A stretch of DNA of 64,000 nt from Rhodobacteraceae bacterium QY30. GTDB taxonomy: Bacteria > Pseudomonadota > Alphaproteobacteria > Rhodobacterales > Rhodobacteraceae. Below the pieces are notes generated by a model that was given only the letters and a program-made list of their open reading frames with translations, was not told where the DNA came from and searched no databases. The translations under genes and the position numbers were made by a program. Location of the stretch: assembly GCA_002356635.1 (NCBI GenBank), contig CP023454.1, positions 1,348,501-1,412,500 on the forward strand. The letters are read 5' to 3'. Positions 1-8,587 of the stretch are shown piece after piece (the first letter of the stretch is position 1; each line of letters starts with the position of its first letter).

Positions 1-77
1 AGCGGATCTGGGAAGGCACGAGCGAAATCCAGCGTCACATCATCAGCCGCGAACTGTTGCGTCCGCTCGGGGCGTGA
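1..77 (+). CDS. Acyl-CoA dehydrogenase, C-terminal end only
   Basis: Only the last 24 codons are in the window, read from base 3 to the TGA ending at 77. They contain R-I-W-E-G-T-S-E-I-Q, the usual C-terminal signature of acyl-CoA dehydrogenases, where the Glu-Gly-Thr segment lies near the FAD. The protein would oxidise an acyl-CoA to the 2-enoyl-CoA. A CoA ligase and a CaiD-like hydratase follow on the same strand, so a crotonobetainyl-CoA reductase-like (CaiA) role is possible. The fragment is too short to choose between CaiA and a general fatty acyl-CoA dehydrogenase. Confidence 0.85.
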   Translation, partial: RIWEGTSEIQRHIISRELLRPLGA

Positions 78-83
78 CCCGCC

Positions 84-136
84 GGGGGGCTGTCTGCCCC
101 CCGGACCCCCCGGAGGATATTTGTCAAAAGAAGAAG
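84..136 (+). repeat. Dispersed hairpin/GATATTTG element, left copy
   Basis: The element starts with a perfect 7-bp GC hairpin (84-90 with 96-102), continues with GGACCCC and GGATATTTG, and ends in a purine tract (AAAAGAAGAAG). An inverted partner lies at 248-292. The two enclose about 110 bp with no gene. The first hairpin directly follows the acyl-CoA dehydrogenase stop and could help end transcription, although no T tract follows it. Confidence 0.7.
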
Positions 137-247
137 TAACGGAATGTTAAGATCATTGCGCGACAACCGGCACACGGTACAGGCGGGGACGCCGATGACC
201 GTAAAAGGAGAAGGCTCCCTGTCCTTGCGGGGGCAGGGCGTCTTCTG

Positions 248-292
248 CTTCTTCTTTTCACAAATATCCCGGGGTCCGGGGCAGCGCCCCGG
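248..292 (-). repeat. Dispersed hairpin/GATATTTG element, right inverted copy
   Basis: This is the inverted partner of the element at 84-136. CTTCTTCTTTT, ACAAATATCC and GGTCCGGGG are followed by a perfect 7-bp hairpin (276-282 with 286-292, loop AGC). It ends 12 bases before the CoA-ligase start, so that gene's leader contains this structure. The 78-304 interval holds no credible gene. Confidence 0.7.
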
Positions 293-304
293 TGGAGACC
301 GGTC

Positions 305-2302
305 ATGAGCCGCGATCTCACGCGCCTCCTGCGTCCGCGCTCGATCGCTGTGCTTGGATCTGGCTGGGCGCAGAACGTCGTCGAGCAATGCGAGAGGATG
401 GGCTACCCGGGTCAGGTCTGGCCGGTGCATCCCATTCGGGACCAGATCGGCGGCGCGCGTTGCTATCCTTCGCTCGCATCGCTGCCTTCGGCGCCGGACG
501 CCACCTTCATCGGGGTCAACCGTCACGCCACGGTGGAGGTCGTCGCCGAACTTTCCAGGATGGGGGCGGGAGGAGCTACCTGCTTTGCCGCCGGTTGGGA
601 AGAAGCGGGCGAGGCCGGGCTTCAGGCCGATCTCGTGCGCGCGGCGGGACAGATGCCGATCCTCGGGCCGAATTGCTATGGGTTGATCAATTATCTCGAC
701 GGCGCGCTTCTCTGGCCCGACCAGCATGGTGGCGTGCGGGTGGGCCGGGGTGTTGCCCTCATCTCGCAATCATCGAACATTGTCATCAACCTGACCATGC
801 AGAGGCGTGGCCTGCCCGTCGCCTATGTGGCCTGTCTGGGCAATGCGGCGCAAGTCGGGCTGGCGGAACTGGCGGCGGCCCTCCTGGCGGATGACCGGGT
901 GACCGCGCTGGGGCTTTATGTCGAGGGGTTCGATGACGCCCCGGCCTTTGCCGCCCTGGCCGAGGCGGCGCGGGCCGCCGGCAAGGGCATCGCCTGCGTC
1001 AAGACCGGCAAGACCGAAGCCTCGCGCAGCGCCGCCGCGTCGCACACGGCCTCTCTGACGGGTGGCGGCGCGGCGTCCTCGGCCTTTCTCCGGCAATGCG
1101 GGGTGGCGGAGGTCGTATCCCTTTCGGAACTCGTCGAGACGCTGAAGATCCTGCATGTTCACGGCCCGGAACTTGGCACGCGGCTTTGTTCGCTGTCGTG
1201 TTCCGGGGGAGAGGCCGGGTTGGTTTCCGATCTGGCCGAGCCGGCTGGAATCGTCTTCCCGCCCGTCTCCGACGCGCAGCGACAGCGTCTGGGAGAGATC
1301 CTGGGGCCGCTGGTCGCCATCGCCAATCCGCTTGACTATCACACCTTCATCTGGGGCGATGGGCCGCGCACGACGGATGTGTTCACGACCATGCTCGCCG
1401 GATACGATGCGGGCATCTTCCTGATTGATCCGCCGCGCGCCGATCGATGCGACCCGGCCTCCTATCAACCGGCCCTCGATGCGATCGAAGCCGCGCAGGC
1501 GGCGACCGGGCGTCCGGCCTTCCCGGTCGCCTCGATGCCCGAAAACCTGGACGAAGCGCGGGCCATCGCCATGATCGGTCGCGGCGTGGTGCCACTGATG
1601 GGGATCGAGACGGCGCTGGGGGCGATCCGGGCCGCGCAGACACCAGCGGGAACCGTGGGTTGGCGGCCCGTTCTATCTGTACCGCCCCAATCAACCCGGA
1701 TGATGGATGAGGACGACGCCAAGGCGCTGCTTCGGCAGGCCGGTGTGGACGTCCCCCGGGGCGTGCGGTCCGAAACGCTGTCCGATCTGGCGGTGCGGGC
1801 CTCCTGCCTGACCGCACCGCTCGCGCTGAAAGGTCTCGGCTTTGCGCACAAGACCGAGGCGGGGGCCGTGCGGCTGGGGCTGAGCACGCTAGACGGACAG
1901 GACGAGATCACGGGGGCAAGCGGTTACCTGGCCGAAGAGATGGTGTCGGGCGGCGTGGCCGAGGTCCTGCTGGGCCTGCGTCGCGACCCGGTTTATGGCG
2001 TTACGCTGACGCTCGGGATGGGGGGGATCACGGCAGAGGTGCTGGCCGACACCGTGACGCTTGTCCTACCCGCGACCGAAGCCGAGATCGGGACGGCGCT
2101 CCGCCGCCTGCGCCTCTGGCCGCTGCTGGATGGCTATCGCGGACGCCCAGGCGCCGACACCGGCGCGGTGGCGCAGGCCGCCGCCCGGCTGGGCGCCCTG
2201 ATGCTGACCGATCCGTCACTGGAAGAGATCGAAATCAACCCGCTGATCGTGAAGGTCGAAGGGGCCGTCGCGGTGGATGCGCTGATCCGGAGGAACAACT
2301 GA
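305..2302 (+). CDS. NDP-forming acyl-CoA synthetase (CoA ligase, fused alpha/beta type)
   Basis: The 665-residue protein has the order of fused acetyl-CoA synthetase (ADP-forming)-type enzymes. An N-terminal CoA-binding Rossmann domain (about 1-130, starting L-R-P-R-S-I-A-V-L-G) is followed by two succinyl-CoA-ligase-like domains and a C-terminal ATP-grasp domain (about 450-660). The segment A-A-A-S-H-T near His247 matches the family's conserved serine/histidine region. These enzymes make acyl-CoA through a phosphohistidine intermediate. The stop overlaps the next start (TGATG), so it is co-translated with the CaiD-like hydratase. That pairing suggests activation of a carnitine- or betaine-like acid. 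The real substrate cannot be read from sequence. Confidence 0.85.
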   Translation: MSRDLTRLLRPRSIAVLGSGWAQNVVEQCERMGYPGQVWPVHPIRDQIGGARCYPSLASLPSAPDATFIGVNRHATVEVVAELSRMGAGGATCFAAGWEEAGEAGLQADLVRAAGQMPILGPNCYGLINYLDGALLWPDQHGGVRVGRGVALISQSSNIVINLTMQRRGLPVAYVACLGNAAQVGLAELAAALLADDRVTALGLYVEGFDDAPAFAALAEAARAAGKGIACVKTGKTEASRSAAASHTASLTGGGAASSAFLRQCGVAEVVSLSELVETLKILHVHGPELGTRLCSLSCSGGEAGLVSDLAEPAGIVFPPVSDAQRQRLGEILGPLVAIANPLDYHTFIWGDGPRTTDVFTTMLAGYDAGIFLIDPPRADRCDPASYQPALDAIEAAQAATGRPAFPVASMPENLDEARAIAMIGRGVVPLMGIETALGAIRAAQTPAGTVGWRPVLSVPPQSTRMMDEDDAKALLRQAGVDVPRGVRSETLSDLAVRASCLTAPLALKGLGFAHKTEAGAVRLGLSTLDGQDEITGASGYLAEEMVSGGVAEVLLGLRRDPVYGVTLTLGMGGITAEVLADTVTLVLPATEAEIGTALRRLRLWPLLDGYRGRPGADTGAVAQAAARLGALMLTDPSLEEIEINPLIVKVEGAVAVDALIRRNN

Positions 2303-3105
2303 TGCCACCGATGCCGATGCGAACCGAAGGTCCGATCCGCACCCGCCGCGAAGGCGGCATTCTGGAGGTGACGCTCGACCGGCCCAGGGCAAATGCCATC
2401 GATCTGGCCACCAGCCGGATCATGGGTCTGGTGTTCCGCGACTTCCGCGATGACGAGACCCTGCGGGTCGCGATCCTGCGGGCTGAAGGGGAGAAGTTCT
2501 TCTGTCCCGGCTGGGATCTGAAGGCCGCGGCTGCGGGCGATGCGGTGGATGGCGATTACGGGGTCGGGGGATTTGGCGGCCTGCAGGAGCTTCCCAACCT
2601 CAACAAGCCGGTGATCTGTGCCGTCAATGGCATTTGCTGTGGCGGTGGGCTTGAACTTGCGCTCAGCTGCGACCTGATCCTCTGCACCGACACCGCCACC
2701 TTCGCGCTACCCGAGATCCGTTCGGGCACGGTCGCAGATGCCGCATCCATCAAACTGCCGAAGCGCATTCCATATCACGTGGCGATGGATCTGCTGCTGA
2801 CGGGTCGCTGGTTCGATGCGGAGGAGGCGCTGCGTTGGGGCCTTGTCAAGGAGATCACCACCGCCGCCGATCTGCTGCCCAAGGCTTGGGACCTGGCGCG
2901 CCTTCTGGAAAGCGGCCCGCCACTGGTCTACGCGGCCATAAAGGAGGTCGTGCGCCAGGCCGAGGACATGCGCTTTCAGGATGCCCTCAACCGCATCACC
3001 AAGCGCCAGATGCCAACGGTCGATCGGCTGTATTCCAGCGAGGATCAACTGGAGGGCGCGCGGGCCTTCGCGGAAAAGCGCGATCCGGTATGGAAAGGGC
3101 GCTGA
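2302..3105 (+). CDS. caiD: Enoyl-CoA hydratase, carnitinyl-CoA dehydratase-like
   Basis: The 267-residue protein belongs to the crotonase superfamily. The oxyanion-hole segments are F-F-C-P-G-W-D-L-K (about 66-74) and N-G-I-C-C-G-G-G-L-E-L-A (about 109-120), with the second acidic segment L-P-E-I-R at 136-140. The G-W-D-L-K-A-A-A string and the P-N-L-N-K-P-V-I segment resemble CaiD, which interconverts L-carnitinyl-CoA and crotonobetainyl-CoA. The gene overlaps the CoA-ligase stop by one base, indicating one operon with the ligase and the upstream dehydrogenase. Later in-frame ATGs at 2311 and 2317 are alternative starts. A broad 2-enoyl-CoA hydratase is the alternative function. Confidence 0.8.
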   Translation: MPPMPMRTEGPIRTRREGGILEVTLDRPRANAIDLATSRIMGLVFRDFRDDETLRVAILRAEGEKFFCPGWDLKAAAAGDAVDGDYGVGGFGGLQELPNLNKPVICAVNGICCGGGLELALSCDLILCTDTATFALPEIRSGTVADAASIKLPKRIPYHVAMDLLLTGRWFDAEEALRWGLVKEITTAADLLPKAWDLARLLESGPPLVYAAIKEVVRQAEDMRFQDALNRITKRQMPTVDRLYSSEDQLEGARAFAEKRDPVWKGR

Positions 3106-3126
3106 AGCAACCGATCCGGACGCAGG

Positions 3127-3227
3127 CCGGGGCTCTGCCCCGGACCCCGGGATATTTGTGCCAAGTTGAAAAGCGGATCGTCTTTCATCTTGGTCCAAAT
3201 ATCCCCGCCGGAGGCTGCAACGGCGGG
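3127..3227. repeat. Inverted pair of dispersed elements between convergent genes
   Basis: Two copies of the element seen at 84-292 face each other between the stops of caiD and betC. The left copy has a perfect 7-bp hairpin (3127-3133 with 3137-3143) and GGGATATTTG. The right copy has CCAAATATCCCC followed by a hairpin (3204-3210 with 3221-3227). The inner arms TTTCATCTTGG and CCAAGTTGAAA also pair imperfectly. The whole interval could act as a bidirectional terminator for the two converging genes, but it lacks a clean T tract. Confidence 0.65.
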
Positions 3228-4730
3228 CTACTCGTCCCGGGGGAAGCGTTTCGAATCCTCGAGGATGTTCAGGTCCATGTGATTGCGCATGTAACGCTCC
3301 GAGGCTTTTTGCAGCGGCTGATAGTCCCAAGGGTAATAGGCGCCGTTGCGAAGCGCCTCGTAGACGATCCAACGTCGGGCCTGGCTTTCGCGGACTGCGG
3401 CATCGTAGCGCGGCAGGCTCCAGCGTCTGTCGATCGCGGTGCCGAGCCGCGCGAGGGTCTCCTTCTGAACCGGGTCGTGCGCGAGGTTGATGCGCTCGGT
3501 CGGGTCCGTCTCCAGATTGAAGAGCAGGTCGGGATCGGCGGCGCAGCGGATCATCTTCCAGGGACCGTCCCGCAGCGCGACCAGGGGAGCGATGCTGCCT
3601 TCGGCGGCGTATTCCATCGGCACAGCGCCGCGTTCCGAACCACCCGCCACCGGCAGCAGGGTGGTGCCATCGGTCCAGTCCGCGATGCTTTCGAGCGAGA
3701 TGCCGGCCAGGTCGCACAGGGTCGGCAGCACGTCAAGCGTCGAGGCGGGCGTGTCGATGCGCGCCGGCGGCATCCCGGGCGCCGCGATCAACAGCGGCAC
3801 GCGGGCCGCCCCTTCGAAGAAGTTCATCTTGAACCACAGCCCGCGTTCGCCCAGCATGTCGCCATGATCCGAGGTGAAGACGATCACTGCCTCTTGCCGG
3901 GTCGCCTCCAGGACGGCGAGGATCTCGCCAATCTTGTCGTCGATGTAGCTGATATTGGCGAAATAACCTTGGCGGGCGCGGGCAATGTTGTCGTCGGTCA
4001 GGTTGAAGGCACGCCAGTCGCAGGCGTCCATCAGGCGGCGCGAATGGGGATCCTGGTCATCGTAGGGAATGGCCTCGGGCGCCGAGACCTGGGGCGCACC
4101 TTCATAAAGATCCCAGTACTTGCGGCGCGCGACATAGGGATCGTGCGGATGGGTGAAGCTGACGGTCAGGCACCAGGGGCGAGGATCGCCGCCGCGAGAC
4201 AGGTCGTAGAGTTTCTGCGTCGCGAAATGCGCGACCTCGTCATCGTATTCATACTGGTTGGTGATCTCGGCCACGCCCGCGCCGGTGACGGATCCGAGGT
4301 TGTGATACCACCAGTCGATGCGTTCTCCCGGTTTGCGGTAGTCGGGGGTCCAGCCGAAGTCCGCGGGATAGATGTCGGTCGTCAGGCGCTCTTCGAAGCC
4401 GTGAAGCTGATCGGGGCCGACGAAGTGCATCTTGCCGGAGAGGGCCGTCTGATAGCCGGCGCGGCGCAGGTGATGGGCATAGGTCGGGATGTCAGAGGCG
4501 AATTCGGCGGCGTTGTCGTAGACTCGCGTGCGCGAGGGCAGTTGACCGGACATGAAGCTGGCGCGGGCCGGCGCGCACAAGGGCGAGGCGGTGTAGGTGT
4601 TGGTGAAGCGCACCGAGCGTTCGGCCAGCCGTTTCAGGTTCGGCGTCTGGAGCCACGCGGCGGGACCGTCGGGAAAAAGCGTTCCGTTCAGCTGATCGAC
4701 CATCAGGATCAGGATATTCGGCGGGGTCAT
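3228..4730 (-). CDS. betC: Choline-sulfatase
   Basis: The 500-residue cytoplasmic sulfatase resembles rhizobial BetC along its length. The formylglycine motif is C52-A-P-A-R56, with Cys52 the residue to be oxidised. Metal-site and substrate residues visible are Asp12, Lys100, His102, His194/His196 and D288-H289. BetC-specific blocks include V-G-P-D-Q-L-H, a W-W-Y-H-N stretch near 140 and a Y-Y-P-W-D-Y stretch near the C terminus. BetC splits choline-O-sulfate into choline and sulfate, feeding glycine betaine synthesis or sulfur supply. No betA, betB or betI is in the window. The gene converges with caiD and diverges from the CocE-like hydrolase. The core motif has Ala where many BetC proteins have Ser. 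Confidence 0.9.
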   Translation of the reverse strand: MTPPNILILMVDQLNGTLFPDGPAAWLQTPNLKRLAERSVRFTNTYTASPLCAPARASFMSGQLPSRTRVYDNAAEFASDIPTYAHHLRRAGYQTALSGKMHFVGPDQLHGFEERLTTDIYPADFGWTPDYRKPGERIDWWYHNLGSVTGAGVAEITNQYEYDDEVAHFATQKLYDLSRGGDPRPWCLTVSFTHPHDPYVARRKYWDLYEGAPQVSAPEAIPYDDQDPHSRRLMDACDWRAFNLTDDNIARARQGYFANISYIDDKIGEILAVLEATRQEAVIVFTSDHGDMLGERGLWFKMNFFEGAARVPLLIAAPGMPPARIDTPASTLDVLPTLCDLAGISLESIADWTDGTTLLPVAGGSERGAVPMEYAAEGSIAPLVALRDGPWKMIRCAADPDLLFNLETDPTERINLAHDPVQKETLARLGTAIDRRWSLPRYDAAVRESQARRWIVYEALRNGAYYPWDYQPLQKASERYMRNHMDLNILEDSKRFPRDE

Positions 4731-4849
4731 GGCGGCTCCGTTCGGGGAACTGGGGATGTTGCGCGGCGCAGTCTGGCACGCCAGGGCGGGGGCGCGCGGC
4801 CGGCTGCGACCGCTCTGGGCCTAAAGCGGCACTTCGGAGGAGAGACGAC

Positions 4850-6847
4850 ATGAAGACGGTCACCACATTCCCGCGACGCGTCGTCGAGACGCCGGACATG
4901 GGCATTGTCCTGGCGGATGGCACGCGCCTGTCGGCACGGGTCTGGATGCCCGAGGATGCCGCGGCCGATCCGGTGCCTGCGGTGCTGGAATTCCTGCCCT
5001 ATCGCAAGCGCGACGGGACGGTGGTGCGCGATGCGCTGACCCATCCCTATCTGGCCGGACATGGTTATGCCTGCCTGCGCGTGGACATGCGGGGCAATGG
5101 TGACAGCGACGGGTTGATGGAGGACGAATATACCCCGCAGGAACTGTCGGATGCCTGCGACGTCATCGCCTGGATCGCGGCGCAGCCCTGGTGCGCGGGA
5201 AGCGTCGGCATGATGGGGATCAGCTGGGGCGGCTTCAATTCGCTGCAGGTCGCGGCGCTGGAACCCCCCGCGCTGAAGGCGATCATCACCATCTGCTCGA
5301 CGGTCGACCGCTTTGCCGATGACATCCATTACAAGGGCGGCTGCCTGCTGAACGAAAACCTTGGCTGGGGCGCGACGATGTGGGCCTATTCGTCGCGGCC
5401 GGCCGATCCGGCCTTGCGCGGCGACTGGTTCGATCTGTGGCTGAAGCGGCTGGAGGCCGAGCCGTTCCTGCCGGCCCTCTGGCTGAAACATCAGCGGCGG
5501 GATGCTTACTGGAAACACGGGTCGGTCTGTGAGGATTTTGGCGCGATCAAGGCCGCGGTGCTGGCTGTGGGCGGCTGGAGCGACAGTTACAAGAATGCCG
5601 TTCCTGCACTTGTCGAACATATCCAGGCCCCGGTGAAGGGGATTACCGGGCCCTGGACGCACCATTACCCACATTTTGCCGTTCCCGCGCCGCGCATCGG
5701 TTTTCTGCAGGAGGCGCTGCGCTGGTGGGACCGTTGGCTGAAAGGTATCGACACGGGCGTCGAGGCGGATCCCGCCTATCGGCCATACCTGATGGACGGG
5801 CTGCGTCCTGCGGCGTGGTATGAGGAACGCCCCGGCCGCTGGCTGGCCGAGCCGTCCTGGCCGTCGCCCAACATCGAAACCCGGGCGATGCCGCTGGCCG
5901 AAGGAACGCTCGACCAGGGGGAGGGGAGGTTCAGCATACTGCTGAAAAGTCCCGAGGACTGCGGCATGGACGGGGGTGAATTCTGCGCGATCTGGCTGGG
6001 CCCGGAACTGCCGGGCGACCAGCGCCGCGACGATGCGCTGTCGGTCTGTTTCGACAGCGCGCCGATGGGGCAGACCGATATCGTTGGCGCCCCGGTTCTG
6101 CGGCTGCGGGTGGCTTCGGACAAGCCGGTGGCGCAACTTGCGGTGCGGCTGAACCACCTTCACCCCGACGGGGCCGCGACCCGGATCACCTGGGGCGTCC
6201 TGAACCTGACGCACCGCGACAGCCACGAACATCCCGCCCCGCTGGAGCCGGGCCGTGTCCATGACGTGCAGATAACGCTGGATCACATTGCCTATCGCCT
6301 TCCCGAAGGGCATCGGCTGCGCGTGGCAGTGTCCTCGGCCTATTGGCCGATGATCTGGCCCGCGCCGGAACAGGCGGCATTGACGCTGACGGGTGGTGCG
6401 TTGGACCTGCCGGTGCGGACCAAGGTCGCCCAGGCCGATGAGGTGACCTTCCCCGAGGCCGAGGCAGCCCCGGCGCTGCGCACCCGGCCCATCCGGCCGA
6501 CCGCCCATGTCCGCCGCACCGAGGTCGATCAGCGGACCGGCATCGTCAGTCTGATCATCGAGGACGACTTCGGCGAATACGAAAACCTTGATCACGGCGG
6601 CATCGCGGGATCCGTGGCTCGGGAACGCTGGGACATCCACCCGGACGATCCCCTGTCAGCCAAGGGCTGGGCGCATTGGACCGAAGTCGTGGAGCGGGAC
6701 GGCTTGCGCCTGCGGACCGAGGCCATCAGCGAGATGTGGTCGGATGCCACGACCTTCCACCTGCGCGGCACGCTTCAGGCCTGGCGGGGGGACGAACTGG
6801 TCCATGACCGCACGGTTCAGCACAAGGTGCCGCGTGACTTGCGCTGA
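4850..6847 (+). CDS. CocE/NonD-family serine hydrolase (peptidase S15 type)
   Basis: The 665-residue protein has an alpha/beta-hydrolase N-terminal half with the nucleophile elbow G-I-S125-W-G-G and likely partners Asp245 (G-G-W-S-D) and His271 (G-P-W-T-H). A C-terminal jelly-roll domain (about 330-550) is typical of X-Pro dipeptidyl-peptidase and cocaine-esterase relatives. These enzymes cleave esters or the bond after X-Pro. There is no signal peptide, so it acts in the cytoplasm. It sits just upstream of a peptide-type ABC importer, which suggests it processes imported cargo. GGAGGAGA before the ATG supports the start. The substrate is unknown. Confidence 0.82.
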   Translation: MKTVTTFPRRVVETPDMGIVLADGTRLSARVWMPEDAAADPVPAVLEFLPYRKRDGTVVRDALTHPYLAGHGYACLRVDMRGNGDSDGLMEDEYTPQELSDACDVIAWIAAQPWCAGSVGMMGISWGGFNSLQVAALEPPALKAIITICSTVDRFADDIHYKGGCLLNENLGWGATMWAYSSRPADPALRGDWFDLWLKRLEAEPFLPALWLKHQRRDAYWKHGSVCEDFGAIKAAVLAVGGWSDSYKNAVPALVEHIQAPVKGITGPWTHHYPHFAVPAPRIGFLQEALRWWDRWLKGIDTGVEADPAYRPYLMDGLRPAAWYEERPGRWLAEPSWPSPNIETRAMPLAEGTLDQGEGRFSILLKSPEDCGMDGGEFCAIWLGPELPGDQRRDDALSVCFDSAPMGQTDIVGAPVLRLRVASDKPVAQLAVRLNHLHPDGAATRITWGVLNLTHRDSHEHPAPLEPGRVHDVQITLDHIAYRLPEGHRLRVAVSSAYWPMIWPAPEQAALTLTGGALDLPVRTKVAQADEVTFPEAEAAPALRTRPIRPTAHVRRTEVDQRTGIVSLIIEDDFGEYENLDHGGIAGSVARERWDIHPDDPLSAKGWAHWTEVVERDGLRLRTEAISEMWSDATTFHLRGTLQAWRGDELVHDRTVQHKVPRDLR

Positions 6848-6911
6848 GATGTTGGGCGCTAACAGGAATTTGCCGCCGGCATGGAAATGAATCCTTGCCA
6901 GCAGACAGGAT

Positions 6912-6948
6912 CGTGGTTTCATTGATGCACGAGTCAATAAAAACCACG
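6912..6948. promoter_or_regulatory. 37-bp nested inverted repeat upstream of the ABC importer
   Basis: Perfect 8-bp arms CGTGGTTT (6912-6919) and AAACCACG (6941-6948) enclose a second inverted pair, TTGA and TCAA, around TGCACGAG. It ends 42 bases before the substrate-binding-protein start. It could be a repressor operator or a leader hairpin. No regulator gene is adjacent to point to its identity. Confidence 0.45.
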
Positions 6949-6990
6949 GGAAAGAACCCGTCAGGGGAATGACAACAGGGAGACGACACC

Positions 6991-8577
6991 ATGAATGACG
7001 AACTCCATTATCTGCTGGGCCGCACCGCGCGCGGGCAGTTTTCACGCCGGGCCTTCCTGGGCCGTGCGGCGGCGCTGGGCGTGTCGGCGGCGCTGGCCAA
7101 TACGATGCTGGCGCAGGCCGTCCGCGCCGAAGGTCCGAAGAAGGGCGGGCTGATCCGGCTGGGCATGGCGGGGGGTGAATCGACCAACTCGCTTGATCCG
7201 GCGCTGGCGGCGTCGGAGGTGCCGATGCAGGTCAGCTTCACCTGGGGCGAGTTGCTGGTGGATGTGAAGCCCGACGGCTCGATCGATCCGCGGATCGCCG
7301 AGGAATATTCGTCAAGCCCGGACGCCAAGGAATGGAAGTTCAAGATCCGCAAGGGCGTCGAATTCCATGACGGCAAGACCGTGACCGCCGAGGATGTGGT
7401 GGCGACGCTGAAGCGTCATACGGATGAAAAGGCCAAATCGGGTGCCCTGGGCATCGTGCAGGGCATCGCCGACATGAAGGCCGACGGCGACATGGTCACG
7501 CTGACGCTGAAGGACGCGAACGCCGACCTTCCCTATCTGATGGCGGACTATCACCTGATGATCCAGCCGGGCGGCGGCATCGACAATCCGGCCGCAGGCA
7601 TCGGCGCGGGGCCCTACAAGATCACCGTGAACGAACCGGGCGTCCGCCACGGCTTCGAGAAGTTCGCCAACTACTGGGACAGCTCCATCGGGCACGCCGA
7701 TCAGGTGGAAATCCTGGTCATCAATGACGGCACTGCACGATCGGCGGCGCTGCAATCGGGGCAGGTCCATATCATCAACCGGCTGGACCCGAAGATCATC
7801 GGCCTTTTGAAACGCGCCCCCGGCGTGCGGATCGAGGCGGTGGCGGGCCGCGGGCATTACGTCTTCATCATGCGCACCCAGACCGAGCCCTTCGTGAACA
7901 ACGACCTGCGCATGGCGCTGAAATACGCCATCAACCGCAAGGAGATGGTCGAGAAGATCCTGGGCGGATACGGCCATATCGGCAACGATTTCCCGATCAA
8001 CGCCGCCTATCCTCTGTTTGACGACACCATCGAACAGCGCGAATACGACCCGGAAAAGGCCAAGGAATACTACAAGAAATCCGGCCACGACGGATCGCCC
8101 ATCATCCTTGACACCGCACCGGGTGCCTTCCCCGGCGCCGTCGAGGCCGCGCAGCTGTTCCAGGAATCGGCCAAGGCCTGCGGTATCCCGCTGGAGATCA
8201 AGCGCGACCCGGACGATGGCTACTGGTCCGACATCTGGAACAAGGCCCCGTTCTGCGCCAGCTACTGGGGCGGGCGTCCGGTGCAGGACCAGATGTATTC
8301 GACGGCCTATCTTTCGACCGCGGACTGGAACGACACCCAGTTCAAGAACGAAAGGTTCGACAGCCTGCTGCTGGCGGCGCGGGGCGAACTGGACGAGGCC
8401 AAGCGCAAGGCCATGTATTCGGAAATGGCCCATCTGGTGCGCGACGAAGGCGGCGTGATCGTGCCGATGTTCAACGACTTCATCGCCGGTGTTTCGGACC
8501 AGATCCAGGGCTGGGAAGCCGATCCGAACCAGGAGTTGATGAACGGCCGCGCCCAGGTCAGATGCTGGCTGGCCTAA
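6991..8577 (+). CDS. ABC importer substrate-binding protein, family 5 (peptide/opine type), Tat-exported
   Basis: The 528-residue protein has an N-terminal twin-arginine signal (S-R19-R20-A-F-L-G followed by a hydrophobic stretch and an A-x-A-like cleavage region near 45). The mature protein carries solute-binding family 5 hallmarks, such as the segment around V-E-F-H-D-G-K-T-V-T-A-E-D-V near residue 125. It would capture a di/oligopeptide or similar ligand in the periplasm and deliver it to the permeases that follow 10 bases later. Tat export is common for this family in Rhodobacteraceae. GGGAGACGAC before the ATG serves as ribosome binding site. Confidence 0.9.
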   Translation: MNDELHYLLGRTARGQFSRRAFLGRAAALGVSAALANTMLAQAVRAEGPKKGGLIRLGMAGGESTNSLDPALAASEVPMQVSFTWGELLVDVKPDGSIDPRIAEEYSSSPDAKEWKFKIRKGVEFHDGKTVTAEDVVATLKRHTDEKAKSGALGIVQGIADMKADGDMVTLTLKDANADLPYLMADYHLMIQPGGGIDNPAAGIGAGPYKITVNEPGVRHGFEKFANYWDSSIGHADQVEILVINDGTARSAALQSGQVHIINRLDPKIIGLLKRAPGVRIEAVAGRGHYVFIMRTQTEPFVNNDLRMALKYAINRKEMVEKILGGYGHIGNDFPINAAYPLFDDTIEQREYDPEKAKEYYKKSGHDGSPIILDTAPGAFPGAVEAAQLFQESAKACGIPLEIKRDPDDGYWSDIWNKAPFCASYWGGRPVQDQMYSTAYLSTADWNDTQFKNERFDSLLLAARGELDEAKRKAMYSEMAHLVRDEGGVIVPMFNDFIAGVSDQIQGWEADPNQELMNGRAQVRCWLA

Positions 8578-8587
8578 GGCTTCAGGA

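Noticed and set aside
2835-4853. 672-codon plus-strand frame over betC, and a 637-codon minus frame over the CocE-like gene (4727-6640)
   Set aside because: Both are low-complexity shadows of genes with intact catalytic motifs on the other strand.
6849-6866. TGTTGGGCGCTAACA resembling the gap operators
   Set aside because: One base too long and with a broken left half; it lies at the end of the CocE-like gene. Only the right half site matches.
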